Source of the DNA: an uncultured Candidatus Melainabacteria bacterium
GTDB lineage: Bacteria; Cyanobacteriota; Vampirovibrionia; Gastranaerophilales; Gastranaerophilaceae
Direction of reading: 5' to 3'
Assembly: GCA_934747325.1 (NCBI GenBank)
Contig: CAKVGW010000010.1
Location: 1 to 40,979 of the forward strand
DNA: 40,979 nt
Positions 31,917 through 40,979 of the stretch are shown piece after piece (position 1 is the stretch's first letter; each line of letters starts with the position of its first letter). The translations under genes were made by a program, and so were the position numbers. Below the pieces are notes generated by a model. The model worked only from the letters and a program-made list of their open reading frames with translations. It was not told the origin of the DNA and did no database searches.

Positions 31917-33158
31917 TTACTTACTCCACAATTTATATTTTTTTATTGCTAAAACCCTATAAGATAAAATCAAACCTTCGGTTAAAATTGTTAAAATTGC
32001 TACTTTATAAATATTTAACTGGTTTAAAGTTAAAAGAATAAATAAACTACAAATATGAAAAACAACCCCTATTAGTATTGAAGAATTTGCTTCTTTCGAA
32101 TGATTCATAGCTGCTAACAACGGATAACCGACCATAGCAGAAACAAATGAAAATAATAAAGTGACACAAAATATTTGCAATACTTTATAAGCTTCAATAA
32201 GACCTTCACCATAAAATAATTTTACAAAAAATTCAGCGTTTATAAACATAAACAATGTTATCAAAAAGAGAATAATAACAGTAGGATAAAATATTTTTTT
32301 GAATTTTTTAATATTTTTGTTTTTTGCAATATAAGGATATAAAACCTGACTAATTGGAACCGAAAGTCCAACTAAAGCATAATATATTTTTTCTGCGGCA
32401 GTATAATAAGCAACCGCTACTGGATTGGTTATTAAACCTATGATAAATGAATTTGTATTTGTACTTCCAGTTGCAGCAATTCTCGATAAGAAAAATTCAC
32501 TACTATATTTAAATTGATGTACAATTTCTATCTTTGACGGAATTATTATTTTTAGGTCAAACCGTTTACAAGCAATGTATATTCCGATGATACCAGCTAT
32601 CATAAATCCCAAAGAATTTAAAATAGCCACTAATATATAATCCTCTGGAGATTTAACAAAAACAAATATCAAGATTAAAAAAATGCATTTTGCAAGAACA
32701 TTTAATAGTGTTATATATTTCATATGTTCAATACCCTGAAAAAACCAAATAGGGTAAAAGGCATTTCCAATAACCATAAAAAATGTCAAATAAAATAATA
32801 ACCACTCATGGTAAAATTTTGGAATAAAAAATACTAAAACCGTCATAATTATTAAACAAAATAGGATAAGTATAAATTTTATTAACATTATAGAATTGAA
32901 AATTTGATTGATTTTATTTTTATCATTCCTGTTAATTGATATTTCTTTAACAGCAGATAAACCAAAACCATAATCAGTAATAATAATAAAATATTGAATC
33001 ATTGCTTGAGCCCAGAATACCAAACCGAATTTTTCGGCTCCGAGAACCCTTGAAAGGTACGGCAACGATATTAGCGGTATCACATAAGAAATAACTTGTG
33101 TTATTGTCAAGGCTGCAAAATTTTCTATTAGAATTCTATTATCAGATTTTTTAGTCAT
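31917..33158 (-). CDS. wzx: Wzx-type oligosaccharide flippase
   Basis: A 413-residue membrane protein of the MOP/polysaccharide-transport family with about twelve helices. Evidence is ENFAALTITQVISYVIPLIS and PYLSRVLGAEKFGLVFWAQA at the N-terminus, YGFGLSAVKEISINRNDKNK, and FPIWFFQGIE-like text (YPIWFFQGIEHMKYI). It moves undecaprenyl-diphosphate-linked repeat units across the inner membrane for Wzy. It begins 12 nt after the preceding gene with AAGGA upstream, and ends the upstream half of the operon. Confidence 0.9.
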   Translation of the reverse strand: MTKKSDNRILIENFAALTITQVISYVIPLISLPYLSRVLGAEKFGLVFWAQAMIQYFIIITDYGFGLSAVKEISINRNDKNKINQIFNSIMLIKFILILFCLIIMTVLVFFIPKFYHEWLLFYLTFFMVIGNAFYPIWFFQGIEHMKYITLLNVLAKCIFLILIFVFVKSPEDYILVAILNSLGFMIAGIIGIYIACKRFDLKIIIPSKIEIVHQFKYSSEFFLSRIAATGSTNTNSFIIGLITNPVAVAYYTAAEKIYYALVGLSVPISQVLYPYIAKNKNIKKFKKIFYPTVIILFLITLFMFINAEFFVKLFYGEGLIEAYKVLQIFCVTLLFSFVSAMVGYPLLAAMNHSKEANSSILIGVVFHICSLFILLTLNQLNIYKVAILTILTEGLILSYRVLAIKKYKLWSK

Positions 33159-33170
33159 TAATATTCCTTT

Positions 33171-33995
33171 TTAATCTTGATCTAAGTCTATAAATAAACC
33201 CCTTAAACCAACGGGATTAACCGAAATTATTTCTGTTTCAGGATAATATATATCTCTAAATTTTTTTAATTCTTTCCAATTTCGTATGAGAGTGTGATTT
33301 TTTCTTATTGTACCTTTATTTTCATCAAAATGTCCCCAAGTACAGTCACAACCAACAATATAAATTCTTTTTGGATTTGTATATAGTGCAAACTGCATAG
33401 CAGCAAAAACTACAGAGCCCGCACATTCTATATAATTACAATCAATATCTTTATAAAACTTTGGTGGCATATATTCTTTACAGTGTTGGAAGTATTGTCT
33501 AGCTCCACATTTTAAAACAATCTGCTCCGGAATAACACATTCTGTAAGAGATTTACCCGTATCCATCCATACTTCGGGTGCAATTCCAAAAAACTTGGTT
33601 ATTTTTTTATATTTTTCATCTGCAAGTTCGTTAATATAATTTTTTATAACTGCATAATCCTGCATAAATATATAATTAAGTTCGATTTTATCGCAGAAAA
33701 GTGCTTTATTTAAACCTACTGTAATAACATTTTTCAAAGGTTTATATTTATTCAAAGACGGCCCAGTTGCTACAATGGCGATATCTTTTCCAACGTTACA
33801 ATTCTTATACGGCGAAAATGTTTTATCATGGATTTTGGCAATATCCATCAAGTATAAAATATCACGTTCATTAAGTATCTTTTGTTTGTAATGTGAAATC
33901 TTTCGTAATCTCGCTCTATCCTGACAACTTCTGACAAAATTTTCGAATTTTGCATTTCGTTCCATAAAATATCTAATAATATTTTTAATCATCAT
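33171..33995 (-). CDS. DUF115/sialyltransferase-like protein
   Basis: A 274-residue protein with a basic N-terminal helical part (about 1-60) and a Rossmann-like core. Core features are IAIVATGPSLNKYKPLKN (73-90), TVGLNKALF, YIFMQDYAVIKNYI, CAGSVVFAAMQFALY (191-205) and RIYIVGCDCTWG (210-221). The GPSL plus GCD layout recalls DUF115/MptE-like proteins and GT42 sialyltransferases, which use CMP-activated sugar acids. A role as the transferase for the CMP-sugar made by the 31082 enzyme is attractive but inferred. It overlaps the WbsX gene by 11 nt. The same module is fused to the aldolase at 29494-31092. Confidence 0.72.
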   Translation of the reverse strand: MMIKNIIRYFMERNAKFENFVRSCQDRARLRKISHYKQKILNERDILYLMDIAKIHDKTFSPYKNCNVGKDIAIVATGPSLNKYKPLKNVITVGLNKALFCDKIELNYIFMQDYAVIKNYINELADEKYKKITKFFGIAPEVWMDTGKSLTECVIPEQIVLKCGARQYFQHCKEYMPPKFYKDIDCNYIECAGSVVFAAMQFALYTNPKRIYIVGCDCTWGHFDENKGTIRKNHTLIRNWKELKKFRDIYYPETEIISVNPVGLRGLFIDLDQD

Positions 33996-35274
33996 TTGTC
34001 TCCTCTAAAACATCTTTAACAGCTTGAAGATACGCATATCCGTACTTTTGATCCGGCTCAAGATGCGCTCCTTCCGCCCACTCATTCCAGGCGTTAATAA
34101 ATACGAGCTGTTCATCTTTTGTGTGATTGATTTTTGTCCAAGTTACAATATCATTAAACCAAATTTTAAATTCTTTCGGTGTCATATCAAACACATAACA
34201 TCCCTGTTTGGCATAGGCTTTTCTTGGTGAGTTATCCCAACCGGGATAAGTACACCTAAAGGTTTTATAATCATTCTTTGTTGCAAGATGTTTATTATTT
34301 TCAAGAGCTTTTTTGATATCTATAATTCTTCCGCCAAAATTTGGATTTACAAATCTGCCTTGTAAATTAGAAGAATATGTATTTATAGGCAAATTTTGAT
34401 GTGTAAATTCAATTACACCATCGAAGTTTAATTCTTCAACTTCTATTTTTCCCTGTCCTGAATTTGACGTAAGAAGGTACGCATCCTCAAATCCTGCGGT
34501 TTTTATCTTTTTCCGTAAGTTGGAAACGAATTTTTTAAAGCGTTTAAATTCAAAAAATTGCGATTGATACAATATTATGAGAGGTTTATTTCCTATTTTT
34601 ATATACCTTTTATCAGAAATATATTTTAGAATGTCATTTGCGAATTTATCGTCATCATCATCTAGAAGTTTTTGTTCTTTTATAATTTTTTTTTCGTTTC
34701 CTTCGCCCCAAATATTTGTCCAAGTTTCATTTGTCCACATAAGACAAAAAGGAAAATTCAATTCTTTATTATTTAAAAAATTTAATATTGGTTTTTCAAG
34801 CAAAGTATCACCTGAAAACCAATAATAATAAAAGCAAAAACCATATATACCATACATTTTAGCAAGTTCTATCTGACGAGACATTATATCATCATGCGAT
34901 AAATCATAAAAACCAACATCAATCGGCAAATGTGGTTGATAATGTCCAGTAAACTGAGGTATGGTCTTTGTAACTTTGCTCCATTCTGTAAAACCTCTCC
35001 CAAAATACTTGTTATTAACTTCTGTTTGGTGAAATTGAGGCAAATAAAATGCCAGTGTTTTAATATTGGTCTCAACACCATGCGTTTCATTTGTTAAAGG
35101 CACAAAATCTTCAGATTTACTAAAATTTGAGTTTATTATATAATCTGCATATTTGATTTTTAGTGATTTTGAGTTGTTTAATAATTTCCACATTATTTTA
35201 TTTGAATTTTTCTGCCAAAAATTGTTTATATAACGAGAAACACGTATAGTATTCCGTTTTATTTTATTAAGCAT
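33985..35274 (-). CDS. WbsX-like glycosyltransferase / GH99-like domain protein
   Basis: A 429-residue protein. After a basic N-terminal stretch of about 65 residues, the WbsX signature is clear: TLAFYLPQFHQTEVNNKYFG, GFTEWSKVTK, GHYQPHLPIDVGFYDL, YGIYGFCFYYYWFSG, FCLMWTNETWTNIW, and INAWNEWAEGAHLEPDQKYG near the C-terminus. These resemble family-99 endo-acting glycoside hydrolases and are common in O-antigen and capsule loci; whether they transfer or cut glycans is not settled. Its start shares one base with the Wzy stop. Confidence 0.88.
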   Translation of the reverse strand: MLNKIKRNTIRVSRYINNFWQKNSNKIMWKLLNNSKSLKIKYADYIINSNFSKSEDFVPLTNETHGVETNIKTLAFYLPQFHQTEVNNKYFGRGFTEWSKVTKTIPQFTGHYQPHLPIDVGFYDLSHDDIMSRQIELAKMYGIYGFCFYYYWFSGDTLLEKPILNFLNNKELNFPFCLMWTNETWTNIWGEGNEKKIIKEQKLLDDDDDKFANDILKYISDKRYIKIGNKPLIILYQSQFFEFKRFKKFVSNLRKKIKTAGFEDAYLLTSNSGQGKIEVEELNFDGVIEFTHQNLPINTYSSNLQGRFVNPNFGGRIIDIKKALENNKHLATKNDYKTFRCTYPGWDNSPRKAYAKQGCYVFDMTPKEFKIWFNDIVTWTKINHTKDEQLVFINAWNEWAEGAHLEPDQKYGYAYLQAVKDVLEETNDD

Positions 35275-36674
35275 TATCTCTCCTTTCTTGTGTTGTAATA
35301 AATATTTATTCCGGCTATAATACCAAGAATAAATGAAAAGTAACCTGCAAATTCTCCATCATATAAGAACACTACAATTTGATAAGTAAGCATGAAAATA
35401 CAACTTGAAATAAATGCTTTATCGTATCCGTATAAATGATTAAGCAATATCTTAGCTCTGTGTATAGTTTTTATAAAATAAGCATAAAGCAATGTAACAC
35501 CAATAAATCCGGTTTCACATAACGTTGTCCAAAACAGAAATTTGTTTGCTCCGCTTCCAGTACCAACAGATGATATCAATTGTGGAGTAAGCGGTAATGG
35601 AGAGGATTCCAATTGTTTTAATAGAAACCGTTCTATATTTCCATATCCTATTCCTAAAATTGGGTGTTGTAATGCTATGATAAACTGATTACATATACTT
35701 ATAATTCTTGTTGCAAGAGAGGTTTCTGCATATATGAATACTCTGATATCATGAATACTTGCGAGAGTTTTTGAAATTCTTTCTAAATACGTTCCTTGTA
35801 TATTAATGTTTGACAATATTATTGCTGCTACAATAAACATTATACCGAAAGACAATAGGAATATTAATTTTGATGTTCTTTTACTCGTAATAAAAAAATA
35901 AATTATAGTAAATAATACCGCAAAAATTAAAAATATAGGCGACAAAGTCGCAATTATCATCCACCATGCTAAAATAAACATGCTTTTTTTTAATATTATA
36001 TCTAAGAAAGATGATCTAAATATTTTATATTTATTTTTTGAAAATTCATATATTAAAGGAAGATTAAAACATATAAAGTTAGCAAAATACGAAGGTTCAG
36101 TAAAAACAGACTTTGTTCTTGCTATATGAATAATTTCGCCATACGCTAGCCTCCTCGTATTAACGATAAATGTATCAAAGAAATTTTCTAAAAACCAAAT
36201 TCCAGAATGTAACAATATAAAATCAATGCTTCCTATAATTAACATTATAAATACATACAAATAGTAATACTTACAAATATTTGTTATAGAATTTTGCCGT
36301 ATTAATAAAAAACCGAGATAACACGGAACTACTGAAAGTATCATATGATATATAAAATAAAAAAGAAAACTTCCCCATTTATAATTTCCTGATACGCAAC
36401 TTATAAAACCTGACAAAAAACACCATATCATCCACAATAGTAAAATTTTTATAACAGGAGTTTTAAAAAATATTATTATGTCAGAAACACATTTTTTAAA
36501 TTTTATTAGCGTATAAAAAAATGAAAAAATAGCAAATATGACTATAGAGAAACGTAATCGAACATTTGATATAAGCAAACAGCATCCAGGTAATGTCATT
36601 ATTAAAAATAACAAGAACTTGTTTATTTTATTCACATTTAATGAGATTTTTGTCATTGTTATTTTGTTCTCCAT
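35274..36674 (-). CDS. Wzy-type O-antigen/capsule polymerase
   Basis: A 466-residue membrane protein with about eleven or twelve helices and a large periplasmic loop (about 300-370) that contains HPILGIGYGNIERF, typical of the O-antigen ligase/polymerase (Wzy_C) family. It would join lipid-linked repeat units on the periplasmic side. Sequence is poorly conserved in this family, so the call rests on topology, the loop motif and the flanking Wzx, Wzz and glycosyltransferases. The start overlaps the GT32 gene by 16 nt. Confidence 0.82.
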   Translation of the reverse strand: MENKITMTKISLNVNKINKFLLFLIMTLPGCCLLISNVRLRFSIVIFAIFSFFYTLIKFKKCVSDIIIFFKTPVIKILLLWMIWCFLSGFISCVSGNYKWGSFLFYFIYHMILSVVPCYLGFLLIRQNSITNICKYYYLYVFIMLIIGSIDFILLHSGIWFLENFFDTFIVNTRRLAYGEIIHIARTKSVFTEPSYFANFICFNLPLIYEFSKNKYKIFRSSFLDIILKKSMFILAWWMIIATLSPIFLIFAVLFTIIYFFITSKRTSKLIFLLSFGIMFIVAAIILSNINIQGTYLERISKTLASIHDIRVFIYAETSLATRIISICNQFIIALQHPILGIGYGNIERFLLKQLESSPLPLTPQLISSVGTGSGANKFLFWTTLCETGFIGVTLLYAYFIKTIHRAKILLNHLYGYDKAFISSCIFMLTYQIVVFLYDGEFAGYFSFILGIIAGINIYYNTRKER

Positions 36675-37552
36675 ACAGGAATTTGAATTCCAAATAAAAT
36701 TATCGTTAAAAATCGCCTTCTTTGATAATATTTATATTTGAATTTAAAAACATAATAAAAATCAAATTTTATAGAAAATTCTTTGAAAAGTTTTTCAATT
36801 TTTAAAAATTTATTATCAAATAATACCTTTTGTTTAAAACATTTATTTAATAATTTATCAGTTTGTACTTTATGTTTATTTCGTAGAAAATAATCTATAT
36901 TTGATTTTGACCAACTTCCATCCCACCAGTGAATTGTATACGTGTTTTGAGTAACAAAACTTTCTCTTTCATTTAAACCAATTGGAATAGGATAAAAATA
37001 TTCTTGTGGTAATATTAAAATATCATCATTTTCAGTAATCTCAGTAGAAGGATTTAGTTTATAATACTTTTTTATTACAAAAGTTGCTATTTGCGGAATT
37101 GTATATAATTTTGAATACCAAATTGCTTCATTATAAAAATCTAACATTTTTTTTATGAGAAAATTATCTGCTACTGCTACTACTACTCCAACTGCAATAT
37201 TAATATTTAATTGGTCTTCCCAACCTAAGATAAGTTTGTTTTGATTTAGTAATTCTGTAATATCTTTTTCCACTGTTATATCGGTATCAAAATAAACTCC
37301 ACCATGCTCGTATAAAACTTTTAATCGAGCATAATCCGCAACATAAGCCCACATTTTATTTTCATAACAAGTTTTAAACCAAAGATTATTTTTACATTCT
37401 TTCTCTACATCAAACAGTTTTTCATTATGTTCATTTATTTCAACTATTTCATAGTCAGGTAACATTTCTTTCCAGTTATTTATACAATCAATAACCTTTT
37501 GTGGTTTTTTATTACCAAACCAGCAATAATAAATAACCATTGGAATACTCAT
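36659..37552 (-). CDS. GT32-like glycosyltransferase
   Basis: A 297-residue cytoplasmic glycosyltransferase with a DXD-type sugar-binding region. Key features are IPMVIYYCWFGNKKPQKV at the start, then WAYVADYARLKVLYEHGG and VYFDTDITVEKD with D89-T90-D91 as the metal/nucleotide motif, and HWWDGSWSKS later. These fit the Gly_transf_sug (OCH1-like, GT32) group found in capsule loci. The C-terminal 80 residues are Lys/Phe-rich and may dock to the membrane. It shares one base with the end of the GT4 gene. Confidence 0.87.
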   Translation of the reverse strand: MSIPMVIYYCWFGNKKPQKVIDCINNWKEMLPDYEIVEINEHNEKLFDVEKECKNNLWFKTCYENKMWAYVADYARLKVLYEHGGVYFDTDITVEKDITELLNQNKLILGWEDQLNINIAVGVVVAVADNFLIKKMLDFYNEAIWYSKLYTIPQIATFVIKKYYKLNPSTEITENDDILILPQEYFYPIPIGLNERESFVTQNTYTIHWWDGSWSKSNIDYFLRNKHKVQTDKLLNKCFKQKVLFDNKFLKIEKLFKEFSIKFDFYYVFKFKYKYYQRRRFLTIILFGIQIPVWRTK

Positions 37553-38643
37553 TATATATACTCCTTCAGGCTTTTCTCAACCATTTTATTGACTGCAAAT
37601 TCTTCCTTATAAAACTTTTGACTATTAAAAGATAAATTTTTCAGATGATCTTTTTCATCAAAAAATTTCATTAACTGTTTACAACAATCAATAACATCTT
37701 GTCGTTTTACTAGATATCCATTGCAATTTACGCATTCTGAATTTCCACCTACATCAGATACTAAAATCGGTAAGCAAGCACGCATTGCTTCAATTATACC
37801 AATTGGCAAGCCTTCCCAGTTTGATATAAGTGCATAGACATCATAATCTTTAAGAATTGGTGTTACGTCTGATATTTCACCTTTATATTGTATATTTGAA
37901 CAATTAGTTTCTTCGATTGTTGACAAAACTCTGTCTAACTCTTCTCCATATCCGTATAAATCAAGTTCAATATTTAATCCTTCTTTATTTAATTGATTTA
38001 CGGCGTTTATAAGTGTATATGGGTCTTTTTGTGGACAAAATCTTGAAATCATAACGATTTTTAACTTATCTTTAGAAAATTCTTTTTTCTTAAATTCATC
38101 AGGTATATCAGAAATTCCATTATGAATAGTAATAAATTTATTCTTAAAAAAAGGCATAACCTTCAATGCAATTTGTCTATCATATTCTGAAACACAAATT
38201 ATTTTTTTCGTTATACTTGCTAACAATGTTTCTAAAATCTTATAAAATTTCTGCTTTCCTTTTGATATTCCATCGGTAAAAGCCCAACCATGAGCTGTAA
38301 ATATTACAGGAGTAAAACTTAATGCTCCACAAATTCTACCTACAATTCCACCTGTTGTAGAATTGCAATGAATTACACCCGGTTTAATTTTGTAAATTAT
38401 TTTTAATGTTTCTAAATTAGATTTGATATGTTGTGCTATATCAAAAATACTATTTGTCATCGGAACAAAGAAAACATTTTTTTCTAAACCTAATTTTTTA
38501 AGTTCTTCAGAAAAATAACCTTCATTTGACATAATAAAAAAAGGTTCATAATCTTGTGGCAAAGAAGTTACTATTTCTAGTAAATATTTAGTAACACCAC
38601 CGAGGTCAGATTTAGTAACAATATATAAAATTTTCTTACCCAT
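37552..38643 (-). CDS. GT4-family glycosyltransferase
   Basis: A 363-residue GT-B retaining glycosyltransferase. The acceptor side starts KILYIVTKSDLGGVTKYLLE. The donor domain holds KIVMISRFCPQKDPYTLINAV, ADLYGYGEELD-like text (LDLYGYGEELDRV), and the EX7E motif in NWEGLPIGIIEAMRACLPILVSD. It adds a sugar to the lipid-linked intermediate started by the preceding sugar-phosphate transferase, with which it overlaps by 8 nt. Donor and linkage cannot be read from the sequence. Confidence 0.9.
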   Translation of the reverse strand: MGKKILYIVTKSDLGGVTKYLLEIVTSLPQDYEPFFIMSNEGYFSEELKKLGLEKNVFFVPMTNSIFDIAQHIKSNLETLKIIYKIKPGVIHCNSTTGGIVGRICGALSFTPVIFTAHGWAFTDGISKGKQKFYKILETLLASITKKIICVSEYDRQIALKVMPFFKNKFITIHNGISDIPDEFKKKEFSKDKLKIVMISRFCPQKDPYTLINAVNQLNKEGLNIELDLYGYGEELDRVLSTIEETNCSNIQYKGEISDVTPILKDYDVYALISNWEGLPIGIIEAMRACLPILVSDVGGNSECVNCNGYLVKRQDVIDCCKQLMKFFDEKDHLKNLSFNSQKFYKEEFAVNKMVEKSLKEYI

Positions 38644-40006
38644 GTCTGCCTCCTAGTGCTAAGAATACGGCTTTTACAAGAATTCCTATTTCCCAGAATA
38701 AATTGCGATGTTTTAAATAGTAGAAGTCATATTGCAATTTCTCAGTTACATCATCTTCATTAACGCAATGCCCTTGATTAATTTGCGCCCAACCTGTCCA
38801 ACCTGTTCTTGTCCACATTCTAGCGGCATAACCTTTAATATCTTCTGAATACAATATAACCAAGTCATCCCACTCTGCTCTAGGACCAACAATTGACATT
38901 TCACCCTTCAAAATATTTATCATTTGTGGAATCTCATCAAACCTAGCTTTTCTCACAAATTTACAGAACGGAATCACTCTATCATCCTCATCTTGATTTT
39001 CTGCATAACCGCCTTTTTTCACATTCTTCGGCACATAATCATTCGCATACATCGTTCTAAGTTTGTAGCACTTGAAAACTTTTCCACCCTTACCAACTCG
39101 ATTCTGAGTATAAAGCGGATTCTTACCGTCTGTTAACCAAACTCTAATCGCCACAGTCAGTGTAATCGGCAAGGTTACAGTCAAAATAATTGTTGCAGCG
39201 ATTATGTCGTAGATGCGTTTGCAGATGTCGTAAGCAAGTGAGCGGTTTTTCATGAAGTTGAAAAACAAGCCATTGATTGACATTCTGTCGATAAAATATT
39301 TCCCTGTTACCATTTCATAAAATTCCGGCATTGTATAAAGTTTCACTCTGCGCGGAATAGAATTAACCATTTCCGTCAGCAAAGCTTCATCCATTCTTCT
39401 ATGTATCGCAACAATCACGATATCAACAGACTTTTCTGCAATAATTTTATCTAAGCCGTCTTGCATTGTATAAATTTGAGTCGAATCAGAAACACAAACA
39501 TTATCATCATTAGTATCTTTAACAAACCCGACAACATTCATCCTCAATGCTTTTTTCGCCATAATCTCATCAGCAATAAGTTTTGCATTCTTGTTTGTAC
39601 CCATTATTAAAATGTTTTTTACTCGTTTGAAATTGAACAAATAATAATGAAAAATTATTCTATAAACTTTCAACAGTGCAAAAATCGTAATTGTATTAAG
39701 AATCAAGAATTTTGCAAGGCTAAAATTAAGATTGAAAAACGCAAGTAAAATTGCAGTAGGAATTTGCGAGAAAATCACACCTTCAAAAAGCAAATAACAA
39801 TTTTTGAGCGTGTTATTGAACTCTCTAATTTTGTAATTAGATTTCAAAAACAGAGTAAACAAGCCTGTTGCAACGATTAGCAAAACTGTCGGAATCAAAA
39901 GTTTTGGCATCAAATTGAATTTGGCATACCAAAAGTAGCTTGAAAATCCGAAAATTAAAGCGTCATACAAAAGCATTATTATTACTGATTTTGATAAAGT
40001 TTTCAT
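38636..40006 (-). CDS. Initiating polyprenyl-phosphate sugar-1-phosphate transferase
   Basis: A 456-residue membrane enzyme of the same layout as 5256-6596: four N-terminal helices, a Rossmann-like domain (NILIMGTNKNAKLIADEI) and the catalytic domain (KRIYDIIAATIIL, YKLRTMYAND, ARFDEIPQMINILKGEMSIVGPRAEWDD, RTGWTGWAQINQG, QYDFYYLKHRNLFWEIG). It begins the glycan of this locus by loading the first sugar phosphate on undecaprenyl phosphate. AGGA lies just before the ATG. It starts 7 nt after the export protein gene. The two initiating enzymes differ enough to suggest different glycans or donor sugars. Confidence 0.92.
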   Translation of the reverse strand: MKTLSKSVIIMLLYDALIFGFSSYFWYAKFNLMPKLLIPTVLLIVATGLFTLFLKSNYKIREFNNTLKNCYLLFEGVIFSQIPTAILLAFFNLNFSLAKFLILNTITIFALLKVYRIIFHYYLFNFKRVKNILIMGTNKNAKLIADEIMAKKALRMNVVGFVKDTNDDNVCVSDSTQIYTMQDGLDKIIAEKSVDIVIVAIHRRMDEALLTEMVNSIPRRVKLYTMPEFYEMVTGKYFIDRMSINGLFFNFMKNRSLAYDICKRIYDIIAATIILTVTLPITLTVAIRVWLTDGKNPLYTQNRVGKGGKVFKCYKLRTMYANDYVPKNVKKGGYAENQDEDDRVIPFCKFVRKARFDEIPQMINILKGEMSIVGPRAEWDDLVILYSEDIKGYAARMWTRTGWTGWAQINQGHCVNEDDVTEKLQYDFYYLKHRNLFWEIGILVKAVFLALGGRHG

Positions 40007-40013
40007 CGTTTTC

Positions 40014-40979
40014 CTACCATCTTGTTACTACAAACGCTGTTGCTATAATTGACGCTAAGCCTTTAAGTGTATCGCAAAGCGGAGTTAACCAATCATTGCC
40101 GGCAATTTTTCTTGGAACAACAATTGTATCCCCTTGAGCAACCTTAGTCCAACCGTGAGCCTTAACTGCTCTACCGTTTACACCGACTTTGTATAGTCTG
40201 AATCGTGCAGCGTTTGGAGTATAGCCACCAACTTCTTTGATATAACCTTTTACACTCATTCCGTTTCTATAAACAAAGGATTGTTCGTTATAAACTTCGC
40301 CCAAAACGCTAACATGGTTTGACATTCTTGGAACATAAATTTCGTCACCGTCTTGAACTTCAATATTATCAACATCTCTTACTTTGCTTAAATTGTTGCT
40401 TTTGATATTCAAAGCAATTTGACCTGTATACTTATTTCTATAATCATTCTGTTCTTCTTTAAGCATTGTAATCATATTAGCTTTAGCTTCCATAGAAGAA
40501 TCTGTTTGTTTGTATCCGCTTGCTAATCGGCCTTCTAATAAACTAATATCTCTATCATTGTTTTTGCGCGCCAAATCAACTTGTTTTGTTTGGATATTTT
40601 TTCTTACAAAAACTGTTCCTCTCAAATCAGCATCTTTTGTAAGTCCGTCAGCCATTGTAATCATATCTACAAGTCTTTTACCTTCAACAAAACTAAATAC
40701 TCCAGGATGAGTAACAAAACCTGAAACTTTTACATTTTTAATTGTTTCGTTGCTTCTTAGAGTTCTGAAGAAAATTTTATCTCCAGGCATTAGAGATATA
40801 GACTTAATAGTATTTCCGTTAATCATAATATCGTACAAGTAATAAACTTGAGTTGAGCCATCTTCTCCTAAAATTTCAACTGCTACATTTTCTGCTGAAA
40901 TAACACGAGCTTTACTTGTAGTTCCGCCTACCAAAGCAGGAGTATCAGCAGATATGAAAGACACATTTTCCAAGGAATA
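40014..40979 (-). CDS. Polysaccharide export protein with SLBB domains (Wza-like), 5' end cut
   Basis: The frame is open to the window edge; the visible 321 codons begin ...YSLENVSFISAD, so the true start lies outside. Beta-grasp/SLBB-type repeats are seen as VKVSGFVTHPGVFSFVEGKR with LVDMITMADGLTKDADLRGT, and VSVLGEVYNEQSFVYRNGMS with VKGYIKEVGGYTPNAARFRL, followed by DTIVVPRK. A hydrophobic C-terminal helix ends the protein (LASIIATAFVVTRW), as in the outer-membrane helix of Wza. It would form the outer-membrane exit channel. It is upstream in the same operon as the initiating transferase. Confidence 0.87.
   Translation of the reverse strand, partial: YSLENVSFISADTPALVGGTTSKARVISAENVAVEILGEDGSTQVYYLYDIMINGNTIKSISLMPGDKIFFRTLRSNETIKNVKVSGFVTHPGVFSFVEGKRLVDMITMADGLTKDADLRGTVFVRKNIQTKQVDLARKNNDRDISLLEGRLASGYKQTDSSMEAKANMITMLKEEQNDYRNKYTGQIALNIKSNNLSKVRDVDNIEVQDGDEIYVPRMSNHVSVLGEVYNEQSFVYRNGMSVKGYIKEVGGYTPNAARFRLYKVGVNGRAVKAHGWTKVAQGDTIVVPRKIAGNDWLTPLCDTLKGLASIIATAFVVTRW

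Overview
The window looks like a piece of a low-GC, Gram-negative-type gut bacterium. The best guess is a member of the Gastranaerophilales (Vampirovibrionia, formerly Melainabacteria). This rests on remembered traits: low-GC compact genes, several small lineage-type proteins carrying a short VNFKG/ITFQG-like motif (11197-11688, 18635-19588), an N-terminus MGMAASQAR (1-611), and a Wza/Wzz/Wzx/Wzy polysaccharide locus. It is an inference; no ribosomal RNA is present to settle it.

Layout. 1-8.6 kb is a mixed chromosomal region. It holds a partial MGMAASQAR-type protein behind a near-perfect sigma-28 (FliA) type promoter, a helix-turn-helix/zinc-ribbon protein, an orphan OppF/DppF-type ATPase, a GC-rich interspersed repeat, an AI-2E family permease with an uncharacterised radical SAM protein, a stand-alone polyprenyl-phosphate sugar-1-phosphate transferase, a small XRE regulator with operator-like palindromes, and a LysM/glycine-zipper protein. 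8.2-8.64 kb is a gene-free, highly structured stretch with a duplicated 93-bp hairpin unit. 8.6-22.2 kb is housekeeping: groS-groL, a DUF486 protein, lepA, a methionine gamma-lyase-like PLP enzyme, a secreted von Willebrand A protein, a Xer recombinase, Hsp20, a PHP phosphoesterase, a PnuC-like transporter, an acetolactate synthase large subunit and tRNA-Pro(TGG).

22.2-25.9 kb is a tight four-gene minus-strand operon: radical SAM/SPASM-like enzyme, PAP2 phosphatase, diacylglycerol-kinase-like lipid kinase and PlsC-like acyltransferase. The gene set suggests membrane-lipid remodelling, with an unassigned chemical step for the radical SAM enzyme.

26-41 kb is a surface-polysaccharide (capsule or O-antigen) locus on the minus strand. 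Read in transcription order from the right edge it has a Wza/SLBB export protein (cut by the window), initiating sugar-phosphate transferase, GT4, GT32-like transferase, Wzy, WbsX/GH99-like protein, DUF115/sialyltransferase-like protein and Wzx. After an internal promoter it continues with a KdsB-like CMP-sugar synthetase, a DRE-TIM aldolase fused to a second DUF115-like module, an acyltransferase-3 and a HAD phosphatase. A phage-protease relic follows, then Wzz. The last module looks like a self-contained pathway for a CMP-activated 2-keto-3-deoxy sugar acid in which a DRE-TIM aldolase takes the place of a PEP-dependent synthase. This is the most interesting candidate for an undescribed system here.

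Across the window, many genes that stand alone have a TATAAT-like or extended -10 box ending 6-9 nt before the start codon and no Shine-Dalgarno sequence, suggesting common leaderless transcription. Genes inside operons and highly expressed genes usually have an AGGAG-type site. Several start codons were reassigned on this basis (5256-6596, 10852, 14920, 16112, 17532, 24360).
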